64,000 nucleotides of DNA from Polaromonas sp. (GTDB taxonomy: Bacteria > Pseudomonadota > Gammaproteobacteria > Burkholderiales > Burkholderiaceae_C), in contig JAAFIP010000002.1 of assembly GCA_013297865.1 (NCBI GenBank), forward strand, positions 124,001 to 188,000, given 5' to 3'. Within the stretch, counting starts at the first letter, position 1. Every line of letters starts with the position of its first letter. Of the stretch, positions 46,108-55,433 are shown piece after piece. The notes beneath the pieces are model-generated. The model saw nothing but the letters and a program-made list of their open reading frames with translations, ran no database searches and was not told the origin of the DNA. A program made the translations under genes and the position numbers.

Positions 46108-47001
46108 ATGGAACCTAACGAAAGTCACATAACTCAAGTAGATCACAATGAGGCAGATCTGCTAGATTTGCTTCTACCCATTGCAGAAAACATCAAGCTA
46201 TTGGTATTAGGGCCTCTATTTGTTGGCGCGTGTGCGTTTGGCGTTAGCTATTTGTTGCCTCAAACCTATGTCAGCTCAGCGATACTCAATACACCAGCTA
46301 CAAGCCAGCCAACCCCTGCAGAACATGTTGCTGCAAGTTTGATGAATAGTGCTATTGTCTTGGATCCTGTAATTGAGACTTTGAAACTACGCGCTGAGAG
46401 CGAACCTATCGAGGTAGCTCGAGAGAAACTGCGAGAGGATGTGAAAGCTGTTCCTGGGCGCAATGACAGATTGGTTACGCTAACGGTGCAGTCCAATTCT
46501 CCAGCGCGTGCGCAAGCTATAGGCAATGCAATCCTGAAGCAAACGTTCATAGAAAGTCGTTTAAGAAAAACTGATTTGGAGCGGTTTACTGCTCAGCTGG
46601 ATACGGCAAGAGCAACCGAAAAAAAAGCTCTAGCTGCTGCTTCTAATCTAGCCTCAAGTCTGGAAAAATCGCCCTCTATTGCAAACAATAGTGGTGAATT
46701 GGCTCGTGGCTATGCAGAACTATTAAACAGCGCTTTACAGGCGCAATCCAAGGCAGCGCTCATAGAAGAGAAATTATTGAGTCTATCTGAAGCAAATTTA
46801 CTTCAGCCACCTACATTGCCACAAAAACCGACTAAGCCAGTCAAAAGCCTGATTACTTTGGCTGCAGTTTTTGGAGCGTTCGTTTTGCTATTAATTTTTG
46901 TCATGTTCCGTCAATACTTGAAAAATGCCGTCTTAATTCCCGGCACCAATGCAAAGTTAAATCGTATCCGGCTCGCATTAGGCTTAAGGTCAGATAGTTA
47001 G
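46108..47001 (+). CDS. wzz: Wzz-type polysaccharide chain-length determinant
   Basis: A 297-residue polysaccharide co-polymerase: a transmembrane helix near residues 33-52, a periplasmic helical coiled-coil region (LEKSPSIANNSGELARGYAELL), a Pro-rich PTLPQKPTKPVKSL motif, and a second helix near 248-268. This is the Wzz topology that sets the modal length of Wzy-polymerised O-antigen. It opens the AT-rich polysaccharide locus and is followed 1 nt later by the initiating transferase. Confidence 0.88.
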   Translation: MEPNESHITQVDHNEADLLDLLLPIAENIKLLVLGPLFVGACAFGVSYLLPQTYVSSAILNTPATSQPTPAEHVAASLMNSAIVLDPVIETLKLRAESEPIEVAREKLREDVKAVPGRNDRLVTLTVQSNSPARAQAIGNAILKQTFIESRLRKTDLERFTAQLDTARATEKKALAAASNLASSLEKSPSIANNSGELARGYAELLNSALQAQSKAALIEEKLLSLSEANLLQPPTLPQKPTKPVKSLITLAAVFGAFVLLLIFVMFRQYLKNAVLIPGTNAKLNRIRLALGLRSDS

Positions 47002-47002
47002 T

Positions 47003-48100
47003 ATGTTCAATACCTTGAATTTTTGGGAGCTGATGCGACTAGACGCAGTTTCAGCGGGAATAGTATCGCTAGCCGTTGCGACTATATTGATTTGGACCAA
47101 AGACTTGCATGGCAAATTCTCAATGGATTCCACTGACGGAGTGCAAAAATTCCATACAGCTCCCACGCCGCGCATCGGGGGTGTTGCAATAGCTTTCGGA
47201 GTCCTGGTTGGCTACGCAGCGTCGTCGCAGGACCCTGCTGCTGCAGAAAAGCGCGCTATTTTAGCCAGCATCATTTTGGCGGGCATACCAGCATTTGTAT
47301 TCGGCCTATTGGAAGACTTGACTAAAAATGTGAGTGTACGCGCTCGTTTATTAGCCACTATGGCGTCTGGGTTGCTTGGTTGGGGAGTTACAGGCGTTTC
47401 CATTACCCATGTAGCTGTGCCGGGGGTAGACTGGTTGCTTGGATTTACATTTATTTCTGTACTTTTTACAGCATTTGCTGTGGGAGGTGTTGCAAATTCC
47501 GTCAATATTATTGATGGTTTCAATGGTCTTGCGGCAGGTTCGGTACTTATTATGTTAGCCGCGTTCGGGGTGATTGCTAGAACCGTTGGGGATATTCCTT
47601 TGGCATTCAGCTGCCTTGTAATTGCTGGTGCTGTGCTAGGTTTTTTTATAGTGAATTGGCCATTCGGGAAAATATTCTTGGGCGACGGAGGGGCCTATTT
47701 CGTAGGTTTTGCGCTAGCCTGGATTGCTGTTCTGCTGCCGCACAGGAATTCTTCCGTTACTCCGTGGGTAAGTCTTTTGGTATGCGTGCATCCAGTTATG
47801 GAAGTATTATCAAGCTATGTACGACGTAGCTATCGTCTTAACTACCATCCAAGCGAGCCAGATCGATTGCACATGCACCATCTAATTCATGCAAGGGTAG
47901 TGCGACATCTATTCTCTGGCATTAACAGGTTTAGCCACAACTGGTTAACATCGCCGCTTTGTTGGTTGTGTGTGGGATTGCCTGCATTAGCAGCTGTATT
48001 AACTTACAGAAGCCCAACTTGGGTGTTTGCAGCAATCTTGACATATAGCTTTGGTTATGTACTTGCGTATAGACGACTAACTAGATTCAAGTGGTTTTAG
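47003..48100 (+). CDS. Polyprenyl-phosphate HexNAc-1-P transferase-like (WecA/MraY family, GT4)
   Basis: A 365-residue polytopic membrane protein with NSVNIIDGFNGLAAGSV, GDGGAYFVGFALAW and the C-terminal HMHHLIHAR, matching the WecA/WbcO/MraY superfamily that starts O-unit synthesis on undecaprenyl phosphate. The usual DD pair after the second cytoplasmic loop reads LLEDLTK, as in the WbcO-like subgroup. The transferred sugar cannot be read from sequence. Its last 24 nt overlap the end of a convergent gene. Confidence 0.88.
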   Translation: MFNTLNFWELMRLDAVSAGIVSLAVATILIWTKDLHGKFSMDSTDGVQKFHTAPTPRIGGVAIAFGVLVGYAASSQDPAAAEKRAILASIILAGIPAFVFGLLEDLTKNVSVRARLLATMASGLLGWGVTGVSITHVAVPGVDWLLGFTFISVLFTAFAVGGVANSVNIIDGFNGLAAGSVLIMLAAFGVIARTVGDIPLAFSCLVIAGAVLGFFIVNWPFGKIFLGDGGAYFVGFALAWIAVLLPHRNSSVTPWVSLLVCVHPVMEVLSSYVRRSYRLNYHPSEPDRLHMHHLIHARVVRHLFSGINRFSHNWLTSPLCWLCVGLPALAAVLTYRSPTWVFAAILTYSFGYVLAYRRLTRFKWF

Positions 48101-49090
48101 CTCAAGCACGTCATCTAGCCAATTAGCAATTGAATAGTTTGCATACACTTCCTTGGATGGGGGAGTGTAAGGCGTATCGAAAAATGATTTAGGTATTTGA
48201 ATTGTTCTTGAGCGATCAATCACCAGGATATTTTTTTCGTTGAAAAAATCGTAATCTCGAACATTCTTATTTGTTGTAACTAGTTTCTTATTGGCACCTA
48301 TAGTCTCGAAAGTACGCATAGTTAGACCAGTTTGCAAAGGATGTTCAATATCTAGAATTGATGTGGACTGTAAGAAAACATTCTGCACCTCTGATTTTGT
48401 CAAGGAATTGAAGTTGAATTCATTTTTCTTTGCCCCTTTAAAGTTGCTGTCTCCAAATTTTCGCAACCAAAAAACCCAATGCGCTTGCAAAAAAAGATAC
48501 CAGTAATACCTGGTGAGTGATGGCATTCCAGCTGAGATTTGCGAAACAATTTTGTATCTATCGGAATGAGCGGTACCAACGAAGCTGATGTCATATGTAG
48601 ACGCAACTGCACGAGATGCGCCTGTTTGAAATCCGGGTGAGAAAAATAATGGTCGGAACTTCAAACCATAACGACTTGCATCGCGGGGGTCGAAAGTCAT
48701 GCATTTGTCAAAGTGCTTTATGTTAGGAATTAGAGCTTTCTTGTTGTCAAAAGAATCCCACATATACAAAATAAATGTAGCCGAAGGAAATGAGCCACGC
48801 AGTTTAGTTAGTAAATTCGTGGATATTGCCTCACCTTGCACTATCAATATATAGTCATATTGAGTGCGACTGAACTTTTCTATTGCATTCAGGAAATAGT
48901 GATCCGCTAGACCAATGATCAAATCTCGACGAAATCGCGTCACAGCTTTTAAAAATGGTGAGGTAAAAGGTCTGTCAGGCAGTATGTCAAGCGAAGCTCC
49001 GCGACGCTTTAGCTCAGCAGAGATTTCAAATTCATAACCAAAAAAATTCGGAGCGATTAAAAGTACTCGCTTTCCAGTAAGTTGACTCAT
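48077..49090 (-). CDS. CgeB-like/GT1-type glycosyltransferase (tentative)
   Basis: A roughly 337-residue protein starting MSQLTGKRVLLIAPNFFGYE, with YDYILIVQGEAI, YMWDSFDN and the C-terminal GLTMRTFETIGANKKLVTTN, which resembles the nucleotide-sugar site of CgeB/GT-B-like transferases. It probably adds a sugar to the O-unit. The track start at 49192 would overlap the acetyltransferase by 14 nt and add 34 basic residues; I prefer 49090 but the longer form is possible. It is last in the minus-strand operon and visibly AT-rich. Confidence 0.75.
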   Translation of the reverse strand: MSQLTGKRVLLIAPNFFGYEFEISAELKRRGASLDILPDRPFTSPFLKAVTRFRRDLIIGLADHYFLNAIEKFSRTQYDYILIVQGEAISTNLLTKLRGSFPSATFILYMWDSFDNKKALIPNIKHFDKCMTFDPRDASRYGLKFRPLFFSPGFQTGASRAVASTYDISFVGTAHSDRYKIVSQISAGMPSLTRYYWYLFLQAHWVFWLRKFGDSNFKGAKKNEFNFNSLTKSEVQNVFLQSTSILDIEHPLQTGLTMRTFETIGANKKLVTTNKNVRDYDFFNEKNILVIDRSRTIQIPKSFFDTPYTPPSKEVYANYSIANWLDDVLELKPLESS

Positions 49091-49178
49091 CAGAATTTCC
49101 CCGATTAACAATCGTCTTGAAACAAGTAGGCGAATTGCAAGATCGCTACTAGTTCGCGAGACTCTGGGAATTCGTTCA

Positions 49179-49724
49179 TTAGATATCCTCACTGACTATT
49201 TTTACTATCTTTGCGGGTATCCCTACGGCTACTGCACCATCGGGTATCGAATCCAGTACAACTGCATTTGCACCTATATTCACGCGGTTGCCAATTTCTA
49301 ACCCACCTAAAACAACTGCACCAGCACCAATCGTTACATGATTTCCCAAAACTGGTCTTTTCGAAATATCAAACGATAAATCAGCAGTGACGGCGCCCAA
49401 TGTTACGCCTTGAAAAATAGTGGAGTTATCGCCAATCAAACTGGCACCAATGACCGTACCGTTGGTATGGGGGAGTAAAAGTCCAGGTCCTATTTTGCAT
49501 CGTGCTGTGCACTCTAGTCCGAATAGCAGTACGTTGAGCCAAGTCAAAAAATAAGCCAAAGGGCTCAACCACCTAGCAAGCAGGCAATAACGTGCTAGAC
49601 GAATAATCAATACGGGTGTAAAACGTGGATTGATCAGATTCAACCAACGTATTTCTGATGAGCCTGTCGCAGATAGACGGAGTAAATCTGCGCGCAGCAA
49701 AGAAAACAATTCTGCAAAATTCAT
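49179..49724 (-). CDS. Left-handed beta-helix (CysE/sugar O-acetyltransferase-like) acetyltransferase
   Basis: A 181-residue protein with hexapeptide repeats (KIGPGLLLPHTNGTVIG, LGNHVTIGAGAVVLGGLEIG, RVNIGANAVVLDSIPDG) and the ending VGIPAKIV, like serine O-acetyltransferases. In this context it is more likely an O-acetyltransferase decorating the O-unit than a cysteine-biosynthesis enzyme; that is inference from position. It overlaps the upstream epimerase by 4 nt. Confidence 0.85.
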   Translation of the reverse strand: MNFAELFSLLRADLLRLSATGSSEIRWLNLINPRFTPVLIIRLARYCLLARWLSPLAYFLTWLNVLLFGLECTARCKIGPGLLLPHTNGTVIGASLIGDNSTIFQGVTLGAVTADLSFDISKRPVLGNHVTIGAGAVVLGGLEIGNRVNIGANAVVLDSIPDGAVAVGIPAKIVKIVSEDI

Positions 49725-50881
49725 CTGCTTTTACTTGCCTGTAAGCCCATTAAGCCTTTCGCTGAAAGCTCATCGACAGACTTTTTATAAGCGGCTTTGT
49801 CTTGAGGCGCTTGATTTGCAGCCCAAGTTAGGAAATTCTTAAGACCAAGATCAAATTGCGTACCAGGTACAAAATCCAAAGTATTTTTAAGCTTTGAGAT
49901 GTCTGCAATATTGTGGCGTATATCTCCCAAGCGGAAAGCTCCCGTTACTTTAATTTCACTTTCGCTCTTAAAATAATTCTTGATTTTTCTAGCAATATCA
50001 ATGACGCTAGTACTTTGACCAGAGCCTACATTCAAGGCACCTGTAAACCCGCCAACATAGTTTACGCTTCGCACAGTAGCTTCAACTACATCATCAATAT
50101 AAACAAAGTCACGAGATTCAAGACCGTCTTCATATATTTCAATGGGCTGATTTTGACGCGCCAGATTTGAGAAAACAGCCAAGATACCTGTGTATGGGTT
50201 CTTAAGAGACTGGCCGGGCCCATAGACATTCTGATAGCGCAAACCAAAACCATTAATTCCACGTGTACGTGCAAACATCAAGATGGCCTGCTCTTGTACT
50301 TGTTTGGTTAAACCGTACACAGACATTGGATTGAAAGGCGCAGACTCAGAGGTTGCAGAAAAGCTAATATTGGCGTTGCAGTGCGGGCAAAGCGGCTCGA
50401 AATTACCAACCTCCATGGCGGCTTTTGAGCGCTGATTTGGGTACACCATTCCATGTACCTTGCAGAAATAGGAGCCTTCACCATAGATTGCACGACTAGA
50501 AGCTCCGACGATTGACTCAACTTTTCGACCGCATGGGTCGTTCTGCAGTAAATCCAGTAGTGTTGCGGTCCCTTGCACGTTCACACTGAAATATCGATCA
50601 ATCTCGTACATTGATTGACCTGTTCCAGTATCAGCAGCTAAATGGACTATCTTGTTCACTCCAATCAGCGCTTTTTGCATTGCAGCGCGTTCGCGAATGT
50701 CGGCATTGATCAATTCAATATCTTTTGCCAGCTCGTCTGGAAGTGAAGCAGCAGTGTGAATCTGCTGATTGAAGTTATCGATAATGCGGATCTTGCAGCC
50801 CTGCGCTAATAAGGCTCTAGATAGTCGTTGCCCAATAAACCCCGCACCGCCGGTGATCAGGATGGTAGATTCGATGCTCAT
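49721..50881 (-). CDS. NAD-dependent sugar epimerase with zinc-ribbon insert (dTDP-L-rhamnose 4-epimerase-like)
   Basis: A 386-residue extended SDR with GGAGFIGQRLSRALL near the N-terminus and the catalytic SVYGLTKQVQEQ (YxxxK). Between the catalytic Ser region and YxxxK it carries an insert with C-KVH and PLCPHC, a likely metal site. I associate this layout with the WbiB/Tll group (dTDP-L-rhamnose 4-epimerase making dTDP-6-deoxy-L-talose). The rfbBDAC genes upstream would supply the substrate. The exact product is inferred. Confidence 0.75.
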   Translation of the reverse strand: MSIESTILITGGAGFIGQRLSRALLAQGCKIRIIDNFNQQIHTAASLPDELAKDIELINADIRERAAMQKALIGVNKIVHLAADTGTGQSMYEIDRYFSVNVQGTATLLDLLQNDPCGRKVESIVGASSRAIYGEGSYFCKVHGMVYPNQRSKAAMEVGNFEPLCPHCNANISFSATSESAPFNPMSVYGLTKQVQEQAILMFARTRGINGFGLRYQNVYGPGQSLKNPYTGILAVFSNLARQNQPIEIYEDGLESRDFVYIDDVVEATVRSVNYVGGFTGALNVGSGQSTSVIDIARKIKNYFKSESEIKVTGAFRLGDIRHNIADISKLKNTLDFVPGTQFDLGLKNFLTWAANQAPQDKAAYKKSVDELSAKGLMGLQASKSR

Positions 50882-51792
50882 TTTACAAATTCTCCGGATT
50901 TCCTAAGCAAGCCATGATGTATGCCTTTGGTCATCATTCTTAGGCTGGAAATTTTTTTCTCATCAATTATCAAATTGACTGCAAATCTAAGTGCGAGACC
51001 CATCAGCAAGCGGCGTTTCCATGCTGCCGATACATAATTCGCCATGCAGAATTTCACAGTGTTCCGGAAGTAATAATACCTGCGAAGTGGAGAATATCTG
51101 AAGAAACTAAAGCCAAGAATTCGCGCAGGTGGTGAGTCTGAAGGGGCATGTCCCATTTCGATTTTAGTGCAACCATAAAATTTAAATCCTATGCTTCGGG
51201 CACGATAGCACCACTCAGTATCAGTGTAATCTACAAACAAGCTATCGTCGTAATGTACGCCGCTTACCCATACGTCAGCTCGAACCAACATGCCAGAAGT
51301 AATCAGAGCGTCTGTTTCCACAATGTCTTCTGCGCAGTGCTGAGGTGACACGGTCGTGATATGCCCATTACGCTCGATATAAAAAGGAAAATAAACTTTA
51401 GCAGTCTCACGCCTATCGAAAAAGACTGGGCCAACTGCGGCGCACTTGATACCGAGCGAGTACAGTCTCTCATGAGCAAGTTTTAGCTTTCCAAGCATGT
51501 CAACCGGAGGGGCGCTGTCCTGATCAAATGTGCCGATATATTCCGCACCCAATTCGGCTGCCTTCTTGAAACCTGCGTTAAGTGCGTAGCCCAAACCAAG
51601 ATTTTTTTCAAAACCTATGTAGATATTCCGAGTACTTTCTTTGCTCCATATACTTTTGTAATCCTCAGCCCCACCGTTATCTACAAGTATTAAAAAATCT
51701 ACTTGCGGCTGCAAAAGTGCAAGAAGTCTATCAAGTACTGCTTTGTCAGGATGATAGCTGACAACTATGGCAGCTAGTTTATCGATTTTCAT
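50878..51792 (-). CDS. GT2-family glycosyltransferase (rhamnosyltransferase-like)
   Basis: A 304-residue GT-A enzyme starting LAAIVVSYHPDKAVLDRLLALL, with FEKNLGLGYALNAGFKKA and IGTFDQDSAPP (DxD) and a membrane-proximal C-terminus. The wording matches rhamnosyltransferase-type GT2 enzymes, consistent with the dTDP-rhamnose genes of the operon. Acceptor and linkage are unknown. It overlaps both neighbours by 4 nt. Confidence 0.85.
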   Translation of the reverse strand: MKIDKLAAIVVSYHPDKAVLDRLLALLQPQVDFLILVDNGGAEDYKSIWSKESTRNIYIGFEKNLGLGYALNAGFKKAAELGAEYIGTFDQDSAPPVDMLGKLKLAHERLYSLGIKCAAVGPVFFDRRETAKVYFPFYIERNGHITTVSPQHCAEDIVETDALITSGMLVRADVWVSGVHYDDSLFVDYTDTEWCYRARSIGFKFYGCTKIEMGHAPSDSPPARILGFSFFRYSPLRRYYYFRNTVKFCMANYVSAAWKRRLLMGLALRFAVNLIIDEKKISSLRMMTKGIHHGLLRKSGEFVK

Positions 51793-53057
51793 TTTTGATT
51801 TCCAGTTGTGGGCAAAAGAACAAATGTCTTAAGCTCTACTAGCAATACGGTGAGTATTAACATGCCAAAGAAGCTGCTAAGGTAAGGGTTACTATTAGTC
51901 GCGAAAACAAATCCCCAGAGTGCAGCATAAACGAGTGACAGATTGCATCTGTGCAAGTATTTTCCTGTTTCATTTTTTAATAGGAATAATGCCAAGCATA
52001 TTGTTAGGTATAGAGCCAGAACTGAGCCAATAAACCCAAGCTTCATGTACAAGGCTAATACGCTTATTTCGTATGCATATGGCGCAAGTTCAGATCTAAC
52101 AATGTCGATCCCTCCGCCAAAACCTATACCCCAAAAAAAATGATTTGCGATGCTCATCAACATTGGTGCAACTTGTTCCACTCGCACGTTATCGCTTCCG
52201 TCACGATCAAGACCGATGGCAGATAAAAATTCAGGCGAATAAAACGGAATGAGAACAAAGGTGATTAAAAACAAACTGCTAGTGGAAAGAATGACTCCGG
52301 TTAGAGATCTTTTGTTGGGAAATAAATGCTTCCCGATAAAAAATATAAATCCACCAAACGCAATAGCTAAAAAGAAACCTCTTGATTGTGTTGTCAGTAT
52401 TGCCAGAGTTTGAGCAGACAGCTGAAGAAACGTAGCTAAATTTAATTGAGACAATTGAATTTTTTGAAGAGAAAAATATAAACCAAGCAGTAAAAAAACA
52501 GATGATCCCCAATGGACTCTGAAGATGCCATTGGGCGTATAGCCAAGATAAAGCAGTGAATCACTTTCATTCACACCGGGTTCCAGAATACTTCTCATTA
52601 CTTGATTGATCGAATGCCCGTAATCGATTGAGACAGTTGCGAGAATCCAGATAATCACATGCATGCATGCCAGGATGTTTAAACTAAGCGTAATGATTTT
52701 TCTATCATGATTCCACGCAGAAATACTTTGATAAATACAAGCGAGGGGTGGAATGATGCACAGTCCAAAAAGTGGAGAAAAATCTGCAAAAGACAGATTT
52801 AAATTACGGTCGTAAAAGCTGGGAACAAAGAACCCCCAAATTACAAAAAATACAAGAAACAGAAGCCATGTACTTGGGTAATTGCGGATTACATCTTGCC
52901 TTACACGAAGGACATAGACAGCGAGCTGTAAAAGTAGTATTGAAAATAGTATTTTTCTGATCGGGATGCCAAACAATATAAGCCATCCACCCGGACCAGT
53001 GAGTATTGTCTCAACTGCAAAAATTAAAAAAGTAAATCGGATTAGATAGGGCAGCAT
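51789..53057 (-). CDS. Wzy-like O-antigen polymerase
   Basis: A 422-residue, very hydrophobic protein with roughly ten or more transmembrane segments and one larger periplasmic loop (about YSPEFLSAIGLDRDGSDNVRVEQ), the usual form of Wzy polymerases and O-antigen ligases. Such proteins are poorly conserved, so the call rests on topology and position beside wzx and wzz. Composition is strongly AT-rich; one 60-nt line I counted (52381) has 25 G/C. Confidence 0.75.
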   Translation of the reverse strand: MLPYLIRFTFLIFAVETILTGPGGWLILFGIPIRKILFSILLLQLAVYVLRVRQDVIRNYPSTWLLFLVFFVIWGFFVPSFYDRNLNLSFADFSPLFGLCIIPPLACIYQSISAWNHDRKIITLSLNILACMHVIIWILATVSIDYGHSINQVMRSILEPGVNESDSLLYLGYTPNGIFRVHWGSSVFLLLGLYFSLQKIQLSQLNLATFLQLSAQTLAILTTQSRGFFLAIAFGGFIFFIGKHLFPNKRSLTGVILSTSSLFLITFVLIPFYSPEFLSAIGLDRDGSDNVRVEQVAPMLMSIANHFFWGIGFGGGIDIVRSELAPYAYEISVLALYMKLGFIGSVLALYLTICLALFLLKNETGKYLHRCNLSLVYAALWGFVFATNSNPYLSSFFGMLILTVLLVELKTFVLLPTTGNQK

Positions 53058-53086
53058 ATGTACATTACGTTCAACTCAAAAGCACC

Positions 53087-54355
53087 CTATCTCAGCTTGG
53101 AATTTACAATCGCCAGCAATGCGATTGCATCAAAAAATATTCTTATACTCCATGCAACTGCAGCCCCTATAAGTCCAAAAAAATGCAGACAAACTAAGAG
53201 TAGTGGAATATAAAATATCAGTTCTGCCATGTGTAAACAAGCCGTGAATTTGGCATTGCCCAGTGCTTGAATTGCCGCAAAAGGTACATGTGCGATGCCA
53301 TTTATGAACAAACCAATTGACATGACACAGACAATAATCCAGGCTTGTTCAGCGAACGCGCTACCTAACCATAAAGTCAATCCTAGTTTAGACAGACTAG
53401 CAATTAATATACATAAAGGCAGCAGAGTGATGGTGACAACTTTCAAGCACTTTTTGTATAGCATTTTTGCTTCATTCGGCTTGCTGGATATGACGGCAGT
53501 TAGCCTGGGAAATAAAGCTGATGTCAATGCCGCAGGAAGTATTAGCAAACGAATCAGAAACTCCGCCGGGACAGTGTAATAAGCAACTAGGCTGGCACCC
53601 ATGGTGGCAGATATGATGAATCTGTCCGCTGTTACCATTAGGGGGCCTACAACATTGGAAACTGTCATCCAAGCTCCAAAAGTGAAAAGCTGTCCAAGTC
53701 GCGCTCTACTGAAATCCACCTTGCTCCAGCCACTTGGTAATCTAGCATTCATCTTGTAAAGATGGGCTATCAATAAAAGCAAACGGGCAAACACCATGCT
53801 AAATACTATCCATGCCAATGATGATCCGAAAAATATGACACAAAGTACTGGCAAAGCAAAGTTACTGATCCCCAGAAGCATTCTCAGCACATTAACTTGT
53901 CGGAAATCTTCGTAGGCCTCTAGCACTCCTCGCAAACCTGTTGTCAGTGTGGTCATGGGTACCCCGAATGCAGCAATCAGGAGTGATAAAAACACATCAT
54001 GCTTGATAGCATCACTAACATTAAGCCATTGCGAAGCTAACGGATATGCGAATGCAAGAAGTATTGCTGTGCCTGCCAATCCGGCAAAGAACGTAAAATA
54101 CAATCCAGTTTTTACTAAGCTTGGCAAGTGCTCGACCTGGTTACTGGCAACACAAGTTGATACTTGTTGTGTCAATGCACGTCCCAGGCCAAAGTCAAAT
54201 AAACTAAAGTATCCAATTAAAGCCCACACCAAAGTCAAGACCCCGATTTTTTCCGCACCAAGAGTTTGATAGAGATAAGGGACGGCGAAAATACCAAGCA
54301 ATAACGGCAAACCCATGCCAGCTAGATTCCAAATGGTATTGCGTCTTAGGGACAT
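53087..54355 (-). CDS. Wzx-like O-unit flippase (MATE/MOP superfamily)
   Basis: A roughly 422-residue polytopic protein starting MSLRRNTIWNLAGMGLPLLLGIFAVPYLYQTLGAEKIG, the typical N-terminus of Wzx flippases, with about twelve hydrophobic helices. It would move undecaprenyl-linked O-units to the periplasmic face for Wzy. The track starts at TTG 54376; I prefer the ATG at 54355. The 29-nt and 40-nt gaps to its neighbours keep it in the operon. Confidence 0.85.
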   Translation of the reverse strand: MSLRRNTIWNLAGMGLPLLLGIFAVPYLYQTLGAEKIGVLTLVWALIGYFSLFDFGLGRALTQQVSTCVASNQVEHLPSLVKTGLYFTFFAGLAGTAILLAFAYPLASQWLNVSDAIKHDVFLSLLIAAFGVPMTTLTTGLRGVLEAYEDFRQVNVLRMLLGISNFALPVLCVIFFGSSLAWIVFSMVFARLLLLIAHLYKMNARLPSGWSKVDFSRARLGQLFTFGAWMTVSNVVGPLMVTADRFIISATMGASLVAYYTVPAEFLIRLLILPAALTSALFPRLTAVISSKPNEAKMLYKKCLKVVTITLLPLCILIASLSKLGLTLWLGSAFAEQAWIIVCVMSIGLFINGIAHVPFAAIQALGNAKFTACLHMAELIFYIPLLLVCLHFFGLIGAAVAWSIRIFFDAIALLAIVNSKLR

Positions 54356-54395
54356 TAGATTGAAGCCAATAGCCAAGAAGCTTGGTGAACATGTT

Positions 54396-55424
54396 TCACG
54401 CGTTTTTACCTAGAGATGATGTGCAAACAAATTTTATAAAATCATTACCTGTTGGCTGAGTCAATGGTTGAATTTTGAGTTTTTTTGCCATAGCAACATC
54501 GCGCTTATTCATTGTTAAATCGCGCCGAGTGATTCTGAAAGACTCTGCCGCAGTTGCTAAATCATTATCTGCTTTGGAGTCTATAGTGAAGCCTAACCCA
54601 TTTAATGTTTCAATGAGGTATGTCTGAGATGGAATTGCCAAATGTCTAGGTGCTTCAAGGCCACGCCAATTGGCTCCGAAATAGAAGCGCAAAGCACTTA
54701 ACGAATTAGGCAGGGTAAGCAAGAGTAGCCCACCAGGCTTGAGTGCGGCCTTGATCTTGGTCAGCATATCCAAAGGATCGTGTACGTGCTCAAGGACATG
54801 TGAGGACATGATGCAGTCGAATTGACCTGAATAGTTTGCCAATTGCTCGTAAGTACCCTCTAAAATATTTAAACCGGTCTTCTGAGCTTCATTGACTGCG
54901 GCAGGATCTACTTCTAAACCCATTGCATCCCACCCTAGCTGTTTGGCTATTCCTACGGTAAGGCCTGCACCACAACCTACGTCAATAAAGCGACCTTTAG
55001 GTAAATTTGCTAATTCCACCCACCCGAAAGGCACAACGACTCGCCTACTAATGGAGGCGAGCAACCTGCTAAATAATTTGGGCAGATTCATTCTCAGCTT
55101 AATATCAGCGCCAAGCAGACGGCTGAGACATTCATTTCTCAGACGACTCTTGAATAGTTGCAAAAGGGAATTAGCTTGATGATTCGAGTGCGTGTAATAT
55201 GTGGAATAAGCCAAACCTATTGATGATTGTGTTGGCCGTGGATCGAGATACAGACATTTACAGACCGTGCAATCCCAATAGTTCCATTTACCTGGGGCAC
55301 AACCAAAAGCCCAGTCTTCTACGTCACCGTATGCCAAAGTTCGATGGCTTGAATTGCAAAATGGGCAAGTATTCACTTGCTCGATGCCATCAGTTGGCCA
55401 ATCTTGATCTCGGGGTGTTTTCAT
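54396..55424 (-). CDS. SAM-dependent methyltransferase with N-terminal zinc motif
   Basis: A 342-residue protein with an N-terminal CPFC...CTVC pattern and a class I SAM domain: FIDVGCGAGLTVGIAKQLG, MGLEVDPAAV, and SSHVLEHVHDPLDMLTKI with LKPGGLLLLTLPN. Zinc-bearing methyltransferases of this shape occur in sugar and O-antigen pathways. The target is probably a sugar or lipid-linked glycan, not determined. It lies between rfbC and wzx, at the right edge of the AT-rich section. Confidence 0.82.
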   Translation of the reverse strand: MKTPRDQDWPTDGIEQVNTCPFCNSSHRTLAYGDVEDWAFGCAPGKWNYWDCTVCKCLYLDPRPTQSSIGLAYSTYYTHSNHQANSLLQLFKSRLRNECLSRLLGADIKLRMNLPKLFSRLLASISRRVVVPFGWVELANLPKGRFIDVGCGAGLTVGIAKQLGWDAMGLEVDPAAVNEAQKTGLNILEGTYEQLANYSGQFDCIMSSHVLEHVHDPLDMLTKIKAALKPGGLLLLTLPNSLSALRFYFGANWRGLEAPRHLAIPSQTYLIETLNGLGFTIDSKADNDLATAAESFRITRRDLTMNKRDVAMAKKLKIQPLTQPTGNDFIKFVCTSSLGKNA

Positions 55425-55433
55425 CGACTGAAA

